This document shows, piece by piece, positions 1 to 13,989 of a stretch of 64,000 bases of DNA. Every line of letters begins with the position of its first letter. The stretch's first letter is position 1. The stretch covers positions 1,116,001 through 1,180,000 of the forward strand of contig SCHM01000007.1 of assembly GCA_004123355.1 (NCBI GenBank). Reading direction: 5' to 3'. The notes below the pieces were generated by a model. The model saw nothing but the letters and a program-made list of their open reading frames with translations. It did no database searches and was not told where the DNA came from. This DNA comes from Amphirosellinia nigrospora. Its lineage: Eukaryota > Ascomycota > Sordariomycetes > Xylariales > Xylariaceae. The translations under genes were made by a program, and so were the position numbers.

Positions 1-3000
1 TTAATTTTAAAAGTATTTAATGATGTTATAAATTTTATTAGTAAAACGTAAAAATTATAATGGAATTCATAGCAACAAACGTTAAAATATAATATAAAGT
101 TAAATATAAACTTCTATAATTTAACGTTAAAAATAAAATCTTTTTATAACTTTATAAGAAATATTATTTATTTAAAAAACTTATTCGTAAATAGTTTATA
201 TAAAAAACCAACCCGTTTACTATATTAATAAAAATAAGCGAGCTAGGGTATAAACTAAACTTTTATATTAAAAAATATATAAAGTAATATTTAGAGTATA
301 ATTATATTTAGTACTAAAAAAAGTCGACTTTTTTAAAAATAAAAACTAATGCTAAAATATATTTTTATCAAAAATAATAATAATAAATAAATATTGTATA
401 AAATCGATAATATTTTCGTTAAAAAAATTAATTGTTTGAAGAAACGTTTATTATTAAAATACTTAATTAAATAAAGAAGTTTTAAAACTTAATATAATAA
501 TATTTAAAAGTATTATTAATAAAAAACGTTACCGATTTAATATAAAAATATAATAAAAAATTTAATAAAGCTTAAAAAGCTTAAATTAAAACATTAATTG
601 ATCAAAAATAAAGCTAAAAATAATAGTATAGCTATAAAAAAGTTAAAAATTAAAAAACTATAAATATAATACCGAAAATAACTATATAGATTCTATTAAA
701 AACACTATCGGCGTAAAAAATAAACATATATTTGTATTTAATATAACTATCCTTTACTAAAAAATAATATTTATAACAGTACTATCGCTAAACTTTATTA
801 AAATATTATTTTTATATTTTATAATACCGCGTACTTTTATATTTATATAATACTACGTAGTACTTTTATACTTGTATAGTATATATATAGTATATATATA
901 ATAATACTATTATTATAAACAATATAATTATAATAATAATATTATTATTATGTTTAAATACTATAAGTATAAACAAATAACATATTTTATCAATAAGCGT
1001 TAAAAACAATTAAATATTATAATTATTATTTTATATATTAATAATAATTAAACATTATAATTATAACTTTTATTAACTAAAATTAATTATATAAATAAAC
1101 CCGCATTTTAACTATAATATAATTAATTTTTTATTAAAACAAAGAATTCTAGAACTAACTTTTAATTATAACAAAAAAATCCGTTTAACGTATATAAAAT
1201 ATAAACAACAGGTTAAAAAAACGAGCTAAAAAAAAAGCATATCATAACTATATAGCCGCTATTAAAAATTTCGCAAAAAATTCTAAAATAAAAAGCCAAA
1301 TTTATTGTTAAAACAAACTATTATTATATAAAATATAAACATTATTACTAAATATAATACTATAAAGCTACTAAAAGCTAGTATTTTTAAAATATTTAAT
1401 TTAATTAAGCAATAATATTTAAAAAATAGTTAGCAATTTAGCTTAAATCGCTCGCAGCTAATAGCTATTAAAATCTAAAATTTATTTAAAAGTTAAAAAA
1501 AAGTTAGAAAATATTATAACTTATCGTTGAAATATATTAATATATAAAAAATTAAATTTTTTATATATTTAGTAAATAATTTATAAATTTAACACTTGAC
1601 TAAATATAATAAAATACTTTTTAATTAAAACTAGTTTAATATAATTATAAAGTTCTAAAATATTAATTTTAATATTTAAAAATAATAACTATAAATAATA
1701 AATTAGTTAAAATTAGTTATAAAAATAAATTAACTACTAACTATAAGCGATTATAAATTTATCGAACCCTTTAATAATAGTACTAAAAAATGTTTTATTT
1801 TAAATTTTAACTAATTTATTGCTTAATAATAATAAAAATAATATTTTATTTACCTCGAATAATATTATATGTAAAGTTCGTAATAATAATACAATTGTTT
1901 TTAATAAATATAAAAATAATAAAGGTTTAACAAAATAATATATAAAAAAAAAAAAAAAGTTAAAGCTATAAACTAAATGATATTAAATTAAAAATATACT
2001 ATATAATACTAAATATTAAAATTAATAAATATATTATTAAAATAATAATAAAAAAGCCAGTGAAAACGAAATAAAAACTAATATTTTAAATAAAAAAATA
2101 ATAAACATAATTAAAATATAAAATTGAAAAATTTAAATAATAAAATTATTAACTAATGCGATTATTTAAAAATACAATTAAGATTTCGATTTACTAAATA
2201 ATTATATAATTAGTTTTTATTAAAACTAATATTATTTAAAAATAATTTATTAATAACACAACTAAAATAACTATTATAGCTTAATATTAAAACGGACGCT
2301 ATAACGTAAGCTATAACCTAACTAATTATTAACGTTATATTAATTAAATAAACTATAAAAATATTATTTTACTAAAATTAATAATAATAATAATATTAAA
2401 ACTAACAAAACTATAAAAAAAAAAAAAACTATCGATAATAATAACGCCAAACAAGCGTACTATTAAAATGATAACTAAGCACTATTATAAATCATTAAAT
2501 AAAAAGAATAATAATAATAACAATAATTTATTAATAGTAATAAAAACTATTATATTATTATTATTTGTTTAAAAATAATTACGCTATAAAATATGTATAT
2601 TAAATAAAAATAAATAATATATTTCACGAAATGTTTTTTAATTGTTTTTTTCAAGTTTATAAATTCTTTTTGAGGTTTACAGACATTTTAATCGATATTT
2701 CGGACTAGTCTTATTAAACTAATATTTTTTGTAATAATAATAATATTTATTTATATTTTTGTTTTTATTTTATAAATAAAAATAAGATTTTTATTTGCGG
2801 ACTAATACGCTTTAGATAATAACGATCTTTATTAATATTCTGTTTTTTACCTTTTAAATAGACCGATATATTTAAACCATAACGATTTTTATTAATATTT
2901 TTACTTTTACCCTTTAAATGAACCGATATATGTTAAACAATGACGATTTTTATTAATATTCTTGCTTTTATTTTTTAAACAAATATAAGTTTTATATAGC

Positions 3001-3474
3001 TATGGAGTTTTTATTAATAAAAATATAAATAATAATAATAATAAATTGTGATAATAAAAAACAAAAAAAATAATAATAAGAATAATAATAACATTAAAAA
3101 ACAAAAATAATAATAACAACAAAAAAATAAGGTCAAAAATAATGCTAAAAAATAAAAGTTATAGTAATAAAAAGAATAATATAAATAATAGCTCGATCGA
3201 GGAAAAATATAGCGGTAGTAATAACAAAAATGTTGTCTTGTTTTTTAAGGGGAAAATAGATATAACTTTATTTTAAAAACATTATTTTTAAAATAGTATT
3301 TAATAAGCTAGATATTATTTTTAAAACGTTGTTTTTAAGACAACGTGTTATATACATTTAAGTCAGTTAAGTAATAACTTCAAAATCACTAAACTATACG
3401 CTATTATTTTATATAAATAATAATATAACTATTAAAAAATAAAAAAATATTTTTACTATTAAAATTATTATAGC
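1..3474. repeat. RIP-degraded AT-rich repeat tract (left end)
   Basis: Almost pure A/T with CpG and GC-rich words nearly absent, and no open frame of useful length on either strand. This is the look of DNA hit by repeat-induced point mutation. About 100-720 is a diverged copy, in inverted orientation, of about 11,640-12,110: the two share a long run of alignable words, for example around the TTTAATAAAGCTTAAAAAGC word near 560. I cannot name the original element. Confidence 0.75.
2821..3000. repeat. Tandem repeat, three units of about 60 bp
   Basis: Three head-to-tail units begin at about 2,821, 2,881 and 2,942. Each starts with (A/G)ACGAT-TTTATTAATAT, and the first two also share TTAAAT-GACCGATATAT. 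The third unit decays after about 40 bases. It lies inside the AT-rich tract and has no coding potential. Confidence 0.7.
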
Positions 3475-3585
3475 AGAAAGAAGGAGCGAGGGAGAAGTGG
3501 TTGTTGTATTGAAGGTGCGTAGCACCTGTTTGTCCTGTCTAGATATGCCTGGCTGCAGCTGTGATCGGGCCGACGGCCCATCTTA
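3475..3585 (+). repeat. Short GC-rich dispersed repeat, copy 1 (about 107 bp)
   Basis: A sharply bounded GC-rich island in RIP-degraded DNA. It starts AGAAAGAAGGAGCGAGGG and ends with a hairpin GGGCC-GAC-GGCCC. A second hairpin (GGTGCGTAGCACC) lies in the middle. A copy with only a handful of differences is at 13,883-13,989. It has no open frame. It could be a MITE, a SINE remnant or the end of a longer element; the flanking DNA of the two copies is unrelated, so it moved as a unit. Confidence 0.6.
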
Positions 3586-3589
3586 TACA

Positions 3590-4600
3590 TATTTAATATA
3601 TATATAAAAATTATAACGTAAAAATATTAAAAATATAATAAAATTAACCGATTTTTTTACATGTAAAATAAAGCTAAAAAAAGTAATTTATAAAATAAAT
3701 TAGCTTAATAATTTTAATCATATTTAAATTTATATTAACTATATATTTCAATTAAATAAGATATTAATATAAATATATTTACATTTATTATTATAGCTAA
3801 TAAAAAAATTTTAAACTAAATAGTTATATTAGTTCTAATTAAAAAAAAAAATATGATAATATAAAAACTATAAAAAAGCTCCGATTTATATTAAACTATA
3901 ATAAAATAAAACAAAACTTTCCCAATATTAGCTTTTGTTGTTTATAAACGTATATAAAAAACTAAATATTTTTACTAGTAATTTATATTATAAGTTTAAT
4001 TTAAATATAAATACTAATTAATTATAATATATTTAAATTATTATTATATATTAATATTTAAAATATTTAAATTTTTTAATTAAACCTTATAAAAATATTA
4101 TAAAATATTTAATTGGCTATGTATTGTATATTAAAAATAATAAAAATTATATTTAAATTTATATTTAACTTTTAACCCGAATTATTTTTTATTATTTTAA
4201 AAGTTTTTTTATATTATAAAATATTAATAATATATTTAGCTTATACAAAATAGTTAAAAAATAACTAAAATAAATCGAATATTATTTTTTGTTAAAAATA
4301 TTATAATTAAAACAAAAACTATGATTTAAAAAAATATTAATTATATATAATAAAATAAAAGCTTTAAAAATAGTTGATAAATCTGTAATAAAATAGCTAT
4401 TAAAAAAATAAAACTAAACATTTTTAAAACTAATTAATATTAAAAAATCAAATAAAAATAAAAAATTTTATAAAAGCTAGAAACTTTACGCATAAGTAAA
4501 AAAAAAATTTTTTAAAATAATTTAACTTTTAATATATTTGAAAAAAATATATTATAAAAAAAGCAAAAAAGAAATAATTATTATATAAAAATATAAAGCA
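3590..4600 (+). repeat. RIP-degraded repeat family R2, copy A
   Basis: Aligns by eye with the reverse complement of about 5,760-6,720 and with about 15,260-16,150. Shared words include ATAAAATTAACCG-like blocks near 3,640 and a block near 3,860-3,900 containing TATAAAAACTATAAAAAAGC. The original element class cannot be read because coding content is destroyed. Confidence 0.6.
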
Positions 4601-5759
4601 TTTATTTATTTTATTTAAATATATTTAGCTATAGCTAGCTATGGTAGCTATAAATAACTTATTAAACCAACGGCCTAGCTAGCCCGGAGTAAATACTAGC
4701 GCGCTTTTATGTTTTTTTAAATATTTAAATCTATTTAGGGTTATATAAATTATTTTAAAAATTATATATATTTTTTATTTTTTTTGTTTATAAAAAATTA
4801 TTTTTGGTATAAATAGCTTTAATGAATTTTTATAAAACTTAGTTTTTTTTATAACTTTTAATTTATTTAAGTGTTTTAGTATATAATTTATTTATTTATT
4901 TATAATATAAGCTTAAATAGGTTTTTTTCATTTAAGTTTTAATTTCGGCTATTTTTTGTTTTAATAAATAAAAACTAGGTTCTTAACTTTCAATTGTAAT
5001 TTATAATTATAAAAAGCTTATTCTTTTGCTTAAACGTTTTTATGTATTTATTTAATTTTTTTTAAATTAGTATTAAAACTAGCTAATATATTAAATAATA
5101 TATTATATTACGCTTTATATGTTTTTGTAAATGATTTAATTAATTTTATAGTTTTATTAAACGTTATAATATATATCTTATATAATTCATTAATAAACGC
5201 CTTTTTTTTCATAAATTATATATTTAATAATATTTATTAATATTTCCTTACCTTTTTTTTTAATTTTATTTTTTTAAATTTTTATTAATATTTTTATAAT
5301 ATAATAAATTATTTAAACAATTATTTAAAAAAAGATAATATATAATGATACATTTATTACTTTATTTTTACGCTTATAATATAAATAATAAACCTTAAAA
5401 AATTATAGTTTATTTGCTTAGTTTATATAAATATTTTGATATTTAATAATATTAGAAAAAATTTAGTTCATAATTTATATTAATAATAAATATATTTTTA
5501 AATTTAAAATATTTTTTATATTTATAGCAAACTTTCATAATAATATATAATTCTTTTTTATAAATAGAAATATTTTTATATTAAAATAAATAAAAAACTA
5601 TTATATAATATAAGTTTAAAAACTTTTTTTAATATTATAAAATATAATTTTTTTTATAAATAAATATATTAAAATGTATATTAATAAGCTTATTTATAAT
5701 ATAATTATATATTTTATAGTAATAGTTGCTCATAAGCTTAATAATGCGAAAGCCAATAC
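4601..5759. repeat. AT-rich tract between R2 copies, with terminus-like repeat R4
   Basis: About 4,620-4,760 holds a less damaged patch (GCCTAGCTAGCCCGG, then AGCGCGCTTTTA). Its reverse complement is repeated at about 18,640-18,810 and, more decayed, at about 12,130-12,230. It may be the end of a repeat family. The rest of the interval shows only AT-rich sequence with no gene. Confidence 0.45.
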
Positions 5760-6720
5760 TTTAATAAGTTTTGATTATTATTATATATTTTATTGAAAAT
5801 ATATTAAAAATTAAACTATTTTAAAATAAATTTTTATTTCTTTATAAATAAAGCTTATAGTTTTTATAAACTTTTTTATTTTTATTTAGTTTTTTAATAT
5901 TAGCTAGCTTTAAAAATATTCGATTTTATTTTTTTTAATTATTATTTTATTATATTTAATAAATACTTTTTTAAATAATGGTTTAATTTTAATTATAATA
6001 TTTTTAATAAAAATATTATTTAATCTATTTAAATTGTTTTATTTTATGTTATATAAACTAAATATATTATTCATATACTTTATGATATAAAAAGAAACAC
6101 GTTTAAAGCTTTTAAAACTATAAAAATAGTTTAAATTAAAAATTAAATATAAATCTAAACATAATTTTTATTATTTTTAATATAAAATTTATAGCTAATG
6201 AAATATTCTATAGCATTTTTATAAATTATAGCTAAAAAAACTTAAATATTTAAAATATTAACATATATAATTTAAATATACTATGATTAATTAGTATTTA
6301 TATTTGAAATTAAACTTATAATATAAACTAATAGAAAAAATCTTTAATTTTTTATATATATTTATAAATAAATCAAAACTACTATTTAAAAAGTTTTATT
6401 TTATTTTATTATAATTTTTATACTATACTATCTCTATTTTTATTAATTAAAACTAATATAGCTATTTAGTTTAAAAAACCTTTATTAGCTATAATAATAA
6501 ATTTAAATATATTTATATTAATATAGTATTTCATTAAAATATTTAGCTAATATAAATTTAAATATAATTCAAATTATTTAGCTAATTTATTTCATAGTTT
6601 CTTTTTTTTTTTTCATATATAAAAAAATCGGTTAGCTTTATTATATTTTAATATTTATTACGTTATAATTTTATATATATATTAAACGTGTATATAATAT
6701 TTTATTATTTATTTTAGTAT
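5760..6720 (-). repeat. RIP-degraded repeat family R2, copy B (inverted)
   Basis: The reverse complement follows copy A for most of its length, including the block at about 6,610-6,700 that mirrors 3,590-3,670. With copy A it forms a loose inverted pair about 1.1 kb apart. Confidence 0.6.
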
Positions 6721-8399
6721 TAAAAAGCTAAACCGCGGTTTTATAAATAACTACTATTTATATACTACTTATTAAATATTCTCTTTTTAATAGCATACAT
6801 TTTAATAATTTCAAGATTATTAATTTATTAAGTCAAGTTTATATAAAACGTTGTTTTAAAACAACGTTTGGAGGATAATGTGTAGCGTATTAAACACTAT
6901 TTTAAAAAGCGTCTTTTTAAAATAGCGTTATATTTTTAATATAATTAATCGACGCGTTATTTTTCGATTAGTAAAAATTTAACTGCTAGTTTTTTTTTAC
7001 GCGTTATATAATTTGGTTTTTTTTTAACGTAATAAACTAATCTAAAAATAGTATATTAAAAACCAATATAATTAAAAAACTATAAAGCTATTTCTATATT
7101 TATTTTTTTAAATATATCATATTCAGACGTAATATATACTTTTAACTAAGTATAATTTAAAAAATAAATAATATTTTTATATTTATTAATTGAATAACCT
7201 AGTTAAATTAAAGCTAATAATTTAATTTAATAATTTGCGTTTCAAATATTTTAAATTTATATAATTTTTACTGCTATTATTATTTTTTATATTAAATTTC
7301 AATATTTTTTATATATTTTTTATAATATTAATATTTTTTTATATAAAAATTTAGTTTATAAATATTTTTGAATAATATTACTAGCTTTTTTAATATTATT
7401 AGCTGTTTTTTAGTACTAAAGTTTCTATAAAAAGAAAAAAGCTGCGGATATTAAATAATACTATAACGTGTTAAAACTATAATAATTTTGATAATAAAAA
7501 TTTTATTTTTTATTTTTTAAAAATTATATTATTATTATATAAATAAATAATATTTCTAATTATTATATTGAATATTATAAATATAATAATTTTTACGGTT
7601 TATTTATTTAAATTTAATAAAATCGCAAATTATATTTTATAATAAATAATTAATAAAAAAATAAATAAAATTAATATCATTTTTTAATTTATTTAACTTA
7701 AGTTTTTTTCTATAATATTTATTATAATTTTTTTAAAATAATAAACGTAACAAATAAAATTATTCTATATATATTTAATAATATAATAAATAACGTTTTT
7801 ATTATTAAAATGATAGTTTTTTTTTTAATATATTTTTAGCTACATTTTTAGTTTTTTTTTTAATTTATATCGATAAATATTTAAAATAACGAATAAAATT
7901 TAGATTTAATTAAAAAAAGTTTATAAAAAATATAAATATTTTAGTTTATTATAAAAAATTTTTATAGTTTATTATATTTTTCTTTCTAGCTTTTGAGTTT
8001 TTTAATAATTATAATAATATATTTAAATTATAGATTTTATGCGGTTTAAATATAGGGTTAATTATTTTATTATCCGCTAAATTTATAACTAAAACGCTAT
8101 TTAACGCTTCATATTTTTAATAGCTAGTTTGATTATAATATTAAATATAGTTTAAAATATAGCTATAAAATTTTATAAATTTTATTTTAACCTTATATTA
8201 TCATTTATTATTTTTATATAATAAATAGCTTAATGGTTAAAAGAAAATTACTACATTGAAATTATTATAAATATTAAACGTTTTATATATATTAAATATA
8301 TTATTAGGCTATTTTTTTATACAAAAAACAACGGCGGAATTTTTCACAAAAAAAACTATTATAAATTTATTTACAGAAAAAAAGAACAACCGCGGATTT
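6721..8399. repeat. AT-rich RIP tract without recognisable gene
   Basis: About 6,840-6,930 contains palindromic words (AACGTTGTTTTAAAACAACG and a sister block AAAAAGCGTCTTTTTAAAAT), related to words at about 3,265-3,345. They may be the ends of a degraded transposon. Nothing else is recognisable. Confidence 0.5.
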
Positions 8400-9905
8400 A
8401 TTAGCTATAATTAGTTTATTTATTAATCTAAAAAAATAGAGTTTTTTGTTCAGCGAAAACTAGCTTTAGTAATAATAAATCTAAAATAATTTAAACTAAT
8501 TATTATTAATAATTTAAAGCTAGTTATTAAACTAATTATTAAATAAAAAATTAGAATAACAATACTTTTAATTATAGCTATTTTTATATTTTCGCTTGTA
8601 ATAGCGATTTTCAACTATTTAAATTTAAAAATATACTAAATATTAAAATTATTATATAAAAAAACAATAATCCTCTGAAACATATTCATATTTTAAAAAA
8701 TTACTATGATTTAATATATAAGGTTATATTCTATTTAATATAAAGTTAAATACAAAAATATATAATAATGAAGCTAATTTCCAAAAAAATTTAATAATAA
8801 ATTTAACTAGAAACACAAAAAAATATATAATTTATATAAAAAATAACTTTCTATAAGTTAAAAAAATTAATATTATTATAAAAAACTTTAAAACTTTTAA
8901 TAAAAATAAATATAATAGAAACGTAAAATATGTTTTATTTATTTTATTATTTTTATAACATATATTTTTAAAAAAAATTAATTATATATAAAAAATTTAT
9001 TTAAATAAATATATTGTAAAAAATAGCTATTATAAATCTTAATATTTAATAACGTAGGTTTTTTTATAAATAAAAAAAAGCTTTATAGAATATATTAATT
9101 TGAAAAAGATTATGAAAATTTGCGATAAGTATAATAAACGAAATTAAAACGTTAAAAAAATTATCACTTAAATTATTATTAAAAAAAATAGAAATAATTT
9201 TTAAAATTCGAAATAAATTAATTTTTCTTATTATTAGTTATATTATTTTAATACTAAAAATTTAATATAAATACTTAAATGTACTATAAATATTAATATT
9301 GAACTTAAAAAATAGAATATTTTTTTGTTTTATTTATAATCGAGCTAAAATTAAAAAATATTTTTTAAAAAAAGCTATTAAAAAAACTAATTATTTAAAA
9401 AGATTTTTAAATAAACTTTAGTTAAATTAAACTATTTTTAAATAAAAAAATATAAATATTCTTCATTTATAATAAATAATAATAATAAATATTATATTTT
9501 TAAAATATATATAATAAAAAATAAGATAAAAAATATTATTAAAATATCTTTATAATAAATAAATAAAAAGTTAATATTTTAAATATTTTCATTTAATAAA
9601 GACTATTAAAACATATTATATTTATATATAAATAAAAACAAAAAGTTCGGTATAAAAAATTTAAAAAAACTTTATAATAAAATAAAAATAATTATTATCA
9701 TTTTATTATTTATAAATTAATATTAAAACAGTATAATTAAAAAATCGATAAATTTTATTTAAAATAAAACTAAAGCTTTCTTTTTATAAACTAAATTATT
9801 AATTATATTTTAAATATACCGAGCTTTAATAACTATATATATTTTTAATAAAACTAGTAAATTTATAATAAAAAGAATAATTTTAGCTAAAAAATATTCT
9901 AATTG
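8400..9905 (+). repeat. RIP-degraded repeat family R3, copy 1
   Basis: Aligns with about 23,130-23,675. Landmarks are AAAACAAAAAGTTCGGTATA near 9,640 (also near 23,490) and TTTATAAACTAAATTATTAA near 9,790 (also near 23,600). The second copy is shorter, lacking a middle part present here. Element class unknown. A 70-codon open frame at 9,903-10,115 is compositional noise. Confidence 0.6.
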
Positions 9906-10874
9906 CTTAAATTAAAAAAAAACCTAAAAGCTAAAAAAACTAATATTATATTTATAAAGTATAAAAATATATTAATTATTTACTTTAACTCATTAAGAAT
10001 AATAAATATCATACATATTATATATAATTTTTATAAAAATATTAAAAATATAAATAACGATTATAATTTTAAAAATAATATATATTGTATTACACGAAAT
10101 ATAGTATTAATATAAATAGTATTATGAAAAAATGAAAACTTTACTTAAATATAAAACTATAATTATAATATTATCAAAAATAATATTATAAATAATAAAA
10201 ACGAACTAAAAAAACGTAGCTAACGTAAAAACTAAACTATTAAACTAATTTTATTATTAAACGTAATAATTTTTTTTTTGGAAAATCTAATTAAAAGTTT
10301 ATATTTATAATATTACTTAACATTTTTATAATAATTTTTAATTTAAATTACATTAATAAAGTTTTTCATTAAATATAAATTATTACTTTTAATTTTAAAT
10401 ATAACTATTTTTTATTTTTAATTTCAAATATAACTATAAACTATGTATTATGAAATATATTAATTTTTATCAATATTAAACTATTATTTCTTTCGAAAAA
10501 AACCTAAACTTATTAATAAGTTTAAAAAAACCTTATAAACTAATTAAAACGTTAAAAAAAAAAAACCTCGGCAATTTAAAAAAAAAGTTTATTACGATTA
10601 ATTTAAAGCTTTAAAAATTATAATCGATTTAAAGCTTTGAAATTTTTAAAACTTTAAAACTTTAAAAACTTAAAATTTTCGGAAACTTAAAAACTATATT
10701 TATTATAATTAATTCAAAGTTTTGTTATATTTATTTATAATATATAAGTATTAGCTTACAAAACTTAAATATAAAATATTAAAAAAGAAATTATTAAATG
10801 AATTATAAATGAAGTTTTTAGTAAAAAAATTATTGTATTCAGTATATTAATATAATAGCTAATTTTATAATAAT
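9906..10874. repeat. AT-rich RIP tract without recognisable gene
   Basis: Nothing beyond low-complexity A/T sequence and short internal repeats such as TTTAAAGCTTT near 10,600 and 10,630. Confidence 0.6.
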
Positions 10875-11031
10875 AGTTACGGAGTACCCCAGCCTAGACC
10901 TGCGGCTGGTCTCCGTAATCTATATAGTCCACTATAGGAAGCCAGGACTCCACCTTGGTTATTCCACGTTCCTTTTGCCCGGAAGGACCTTAGCGCAGTG
11001 GGGTAGTGGCCAATGTTGGTTAAGTGTGACA
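10875..11031 (+). mobile_element. Short GC-normal element with 5-bp flanking repeat
   Basis: Starts AGTTACGGAGTACC and ends GGTTAAGTGTGACA, so the ends fit the xGTxACG theme imperfectly. It is flanked by ATAAT on both sides (10,870-74 and 11,032-36). A hairpin (GTTACGGAG ... CTCCGTAA) occupies the left end. The right part (CACCTTGGTTATTCC, CCTTTTGCCCGG) is repeated at 24,174-24,310. It is inserted in AT-rich DNA and not itself degraded. The A/T flank makes a chance match possible. Confidence 0.55.
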
Positions 11032-13882
11032 ATAATTATAGTTTTTTTAAAAAATAGCTTAATAAAAGTTATATTTAAATAGAATTTATAATATAATATT
11101 AGTTTATAATATAAAAATGATAAATATTTTAATTAAAATTAAAGTAAAATAACAAAAAAATAAAATAATTCTAAATATATTAAACAAATAAATATTAAAT
11201 AATTAAATTTAATACAATAAATAATTATTAAACATTAAGATTAATATAATTTATAATTATTGAATAATTAAGTTCAAAATAATTTCTAACTATTAAATAC
11301 TTAAAATTAATAAAATATAAAATTATTAAATACTTAAATTTAATATAATTTATAATAAATAATAAATAATAAATGAATAAAAAACATTATAATTATATTT
11401 ATATTATATTATTAATTGTAATATAGATATTTAATTTCAAACTGGATTATTAAATTTATAATTATTTACATAATAAGAATTAAAAACTGAAAACTAAATA
11501 TATATTATAAGAAATAAAAATAAAATTTTGTTTTTTAAAATATAAAAATAAAAAAACTTTTTTTTTAGTTATTTTTTTTATAAAACTTGAGTATCTAGTT
11601 TTCATATTAATAATGTTTTAAATAAAATTTATATTCTTATTTTTAGTATTATATTTATAGTTTTTTATTTTTAATTTTTTCCTAGTTATATTAGTATTTT
11701 TAGCTTTTTTTTATGTAACTAATATTTTGATTTTAGCTTTTTAAGCTTTATTAAATATTTTATTTATTATATTAACTTTTAAACTTTTTTATTTAATTAA
11801 ATATTTTCATAATAGATATTTTTTAAATAATTAACTTTTTTAATAAAATATTATCGATTTTATATAATATTTATATATTATTATTTTTTTTTTAAAAATA
11901 TATTTAAGTATTAGTTTTTATTTTTTAAAAAGTTAATTTTTTATAGTATTAAATTTTATAAACTATTTAATATTATAAAAGGTTTAGTTCATATATTAGA
12001 TTATTTATTTTCGTTAATATAATCAACAGTCCGGTTTTTATACAAACTAAATATAAATAAGGTTTTTAAATAAATAATACTTTTTACAAAGGTAGAAAAA
12101 AACTTTATTTTTAATATTAAATTATATGAAATTATATTTAACGTTATAGCTAAACTATCGATTTAATAATAGCTATTATTAGCTAGCATAACTAATTATC
12201 ACTAAACATATGTAAATAAAACAAACAAATATTATATATTTTTAATAAAGTATATATATTTTTGGGTTTTTGTAATAATAAAAAGAAAATATGAAATTTC
12301 TTTTATTTTTTATAAATAGTAAATATATTTAAAAATTAAAATTTAATAGTTTTGTATTAAAATTTTTTATATAATATTAATACTATTATATATATTTTAC
12401 ATATTAATTATTCATTTAATTAAAATAAATAAAACTTAAAATAATTATTTATAAATATTTTTTAAAACTTCATTTTTAAACAATATTATTTTTATTTAGA
12501 TATTCATATTATTAATGTATTTTATATTAAAAAAGCCGTTATTTTGATAAATTTAAATATGAAACTATAAAAGATTATGAAAAATATATAAATACTATTA
12601 TTAGAATAAAAAAATTATTAAAACTATAATAATTTTTTAAAAATAAATATTTAAACTATTTAATAAATAATAAAATTTATAAAATTAAAAATTCTATATA
12701 TATTAACTAAAAAAAAACAAATTTTTTATTTAATATTGTAATTATATTTCAAAAACTATTAAATAATAAAACTACTATTAAATTTTTAATAAAAATTAGT
12801 TTTTCAAAAATAATTCTCTTTAAATTTATTAATAGTTTTAAAAACTATAATTTATATGAAAAAGGTTTATTATAAAAAACTATTAAAATTAAAACGTTAA
12901 AAATATGTTAAAATCATTTAGAACATATTAACAATAATTATTAATAAAACTAGAATAAAAACTAAATAAATAAAATAATAAAAAGTCAAAACATATTATA
13001 AAATTTTATATAAAACTTTAAGTATTTTTATTAAATAAACTATTAAAAGTTTTAACGATTTTCCTTTTTATAAAATAAATAATTTAACTATTTTGATTAA
13101 TTATTTTATCTTTATTTTTAACTGTTTTTAATATTTTATCTTTATTTTTAACTGTTTTTAATTAATTATATTTAAAATCGCTGTTTTAATTATTATAATA
13201 TATTTTATATAAAAATAAATATATTTAAAAAATCAAACAAATTAATTAATTATTAAATATTATAATTATTATTAAATAAAATATATATTCAAAAACTATT
13301 TTTATATATATTAATTAAAACTTAATAAACGCTAATAAACTCATTTATATAATAAGAATAATAATAATAGCTACAAAATAGCTATATAAATAAAAGAAAT
13401 ATATAAATTATAATTTATATAGTTAATTAAAAAAAATTATTAAAGTTATAAAAAGGTGATTTTAAGATACTTATTATTTATAAAATTATTAAATTATTTA
13501 TTACTTAATAGTTTTAAATCATTAGAAAAATGAAAATGTTTATTTTTGTGACAATAAAAAAAGTTATATATAATTATAATATATATTACAATAAAATAAA
13601 TAGCTATATTAATAAACATAAACTTATTTAAAAATAAAAATAGTATTAATATATAAATTTATATTTATAAAATCTCATTTTTAAAAAGTCTAGTTTAAAT
13701 TAGCTGAATTATATTACAATATATTTATTAAAGAAATAAAAAACATATTTATTTTATAAATAATATATTTAATATATATAGTTAAAGTATTTTAATATTT
13801 AGAATAATTTAAATATAATAAATTTCTTTAAAAAATATTAAACTATTTATTATATAAAAATTATAAAAATAATATACTTTTT
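11032..13882. repeat. AT-rich RIP tract with inverted R1 copy
   Basis: About 11,640-12,110 is the inverted partner of 100-720. About 12,130-12,230 resembles the R4 patch. At about 13,105-13,165 a 31-base unit is duplicated in tandem (ATTTTATCTTTATTTTTAAC). No gene is recognisable. Confidence 0.55.
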
Positions 13883-13989
13883 AGAAAGAAGGAGCGAGGG
13901 AGAAGTGGTTGTTGTATTGAAGGTGCGAAGCACCTGTTTGTCCTGTCTAGATATGCCTGGCCGCAGCTGTTGTCGGGCCGACGGCCCAG
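13883..13989 (+). repeat. Short GC-rich dispersed repeat, copy 2 (about 107 bp)
   Basis: Near-identical to 3,475-3,581, with both hairpins kept (GGTGCGAAGCACC and GGGCCGACGGCCC). The flanks here are CTTTTT on both sides (13,877-82 and 13,990-95), a possible target duplication in low-complexity DNA. Confidence 0.6.

Noticed and set aside
9903-10115. 70-codon open frame in the AT-rich tract
   Set aside because: Made almost only of Ile, Asn, Lys and Tyr, as expected by chance from A/T-only DNA.
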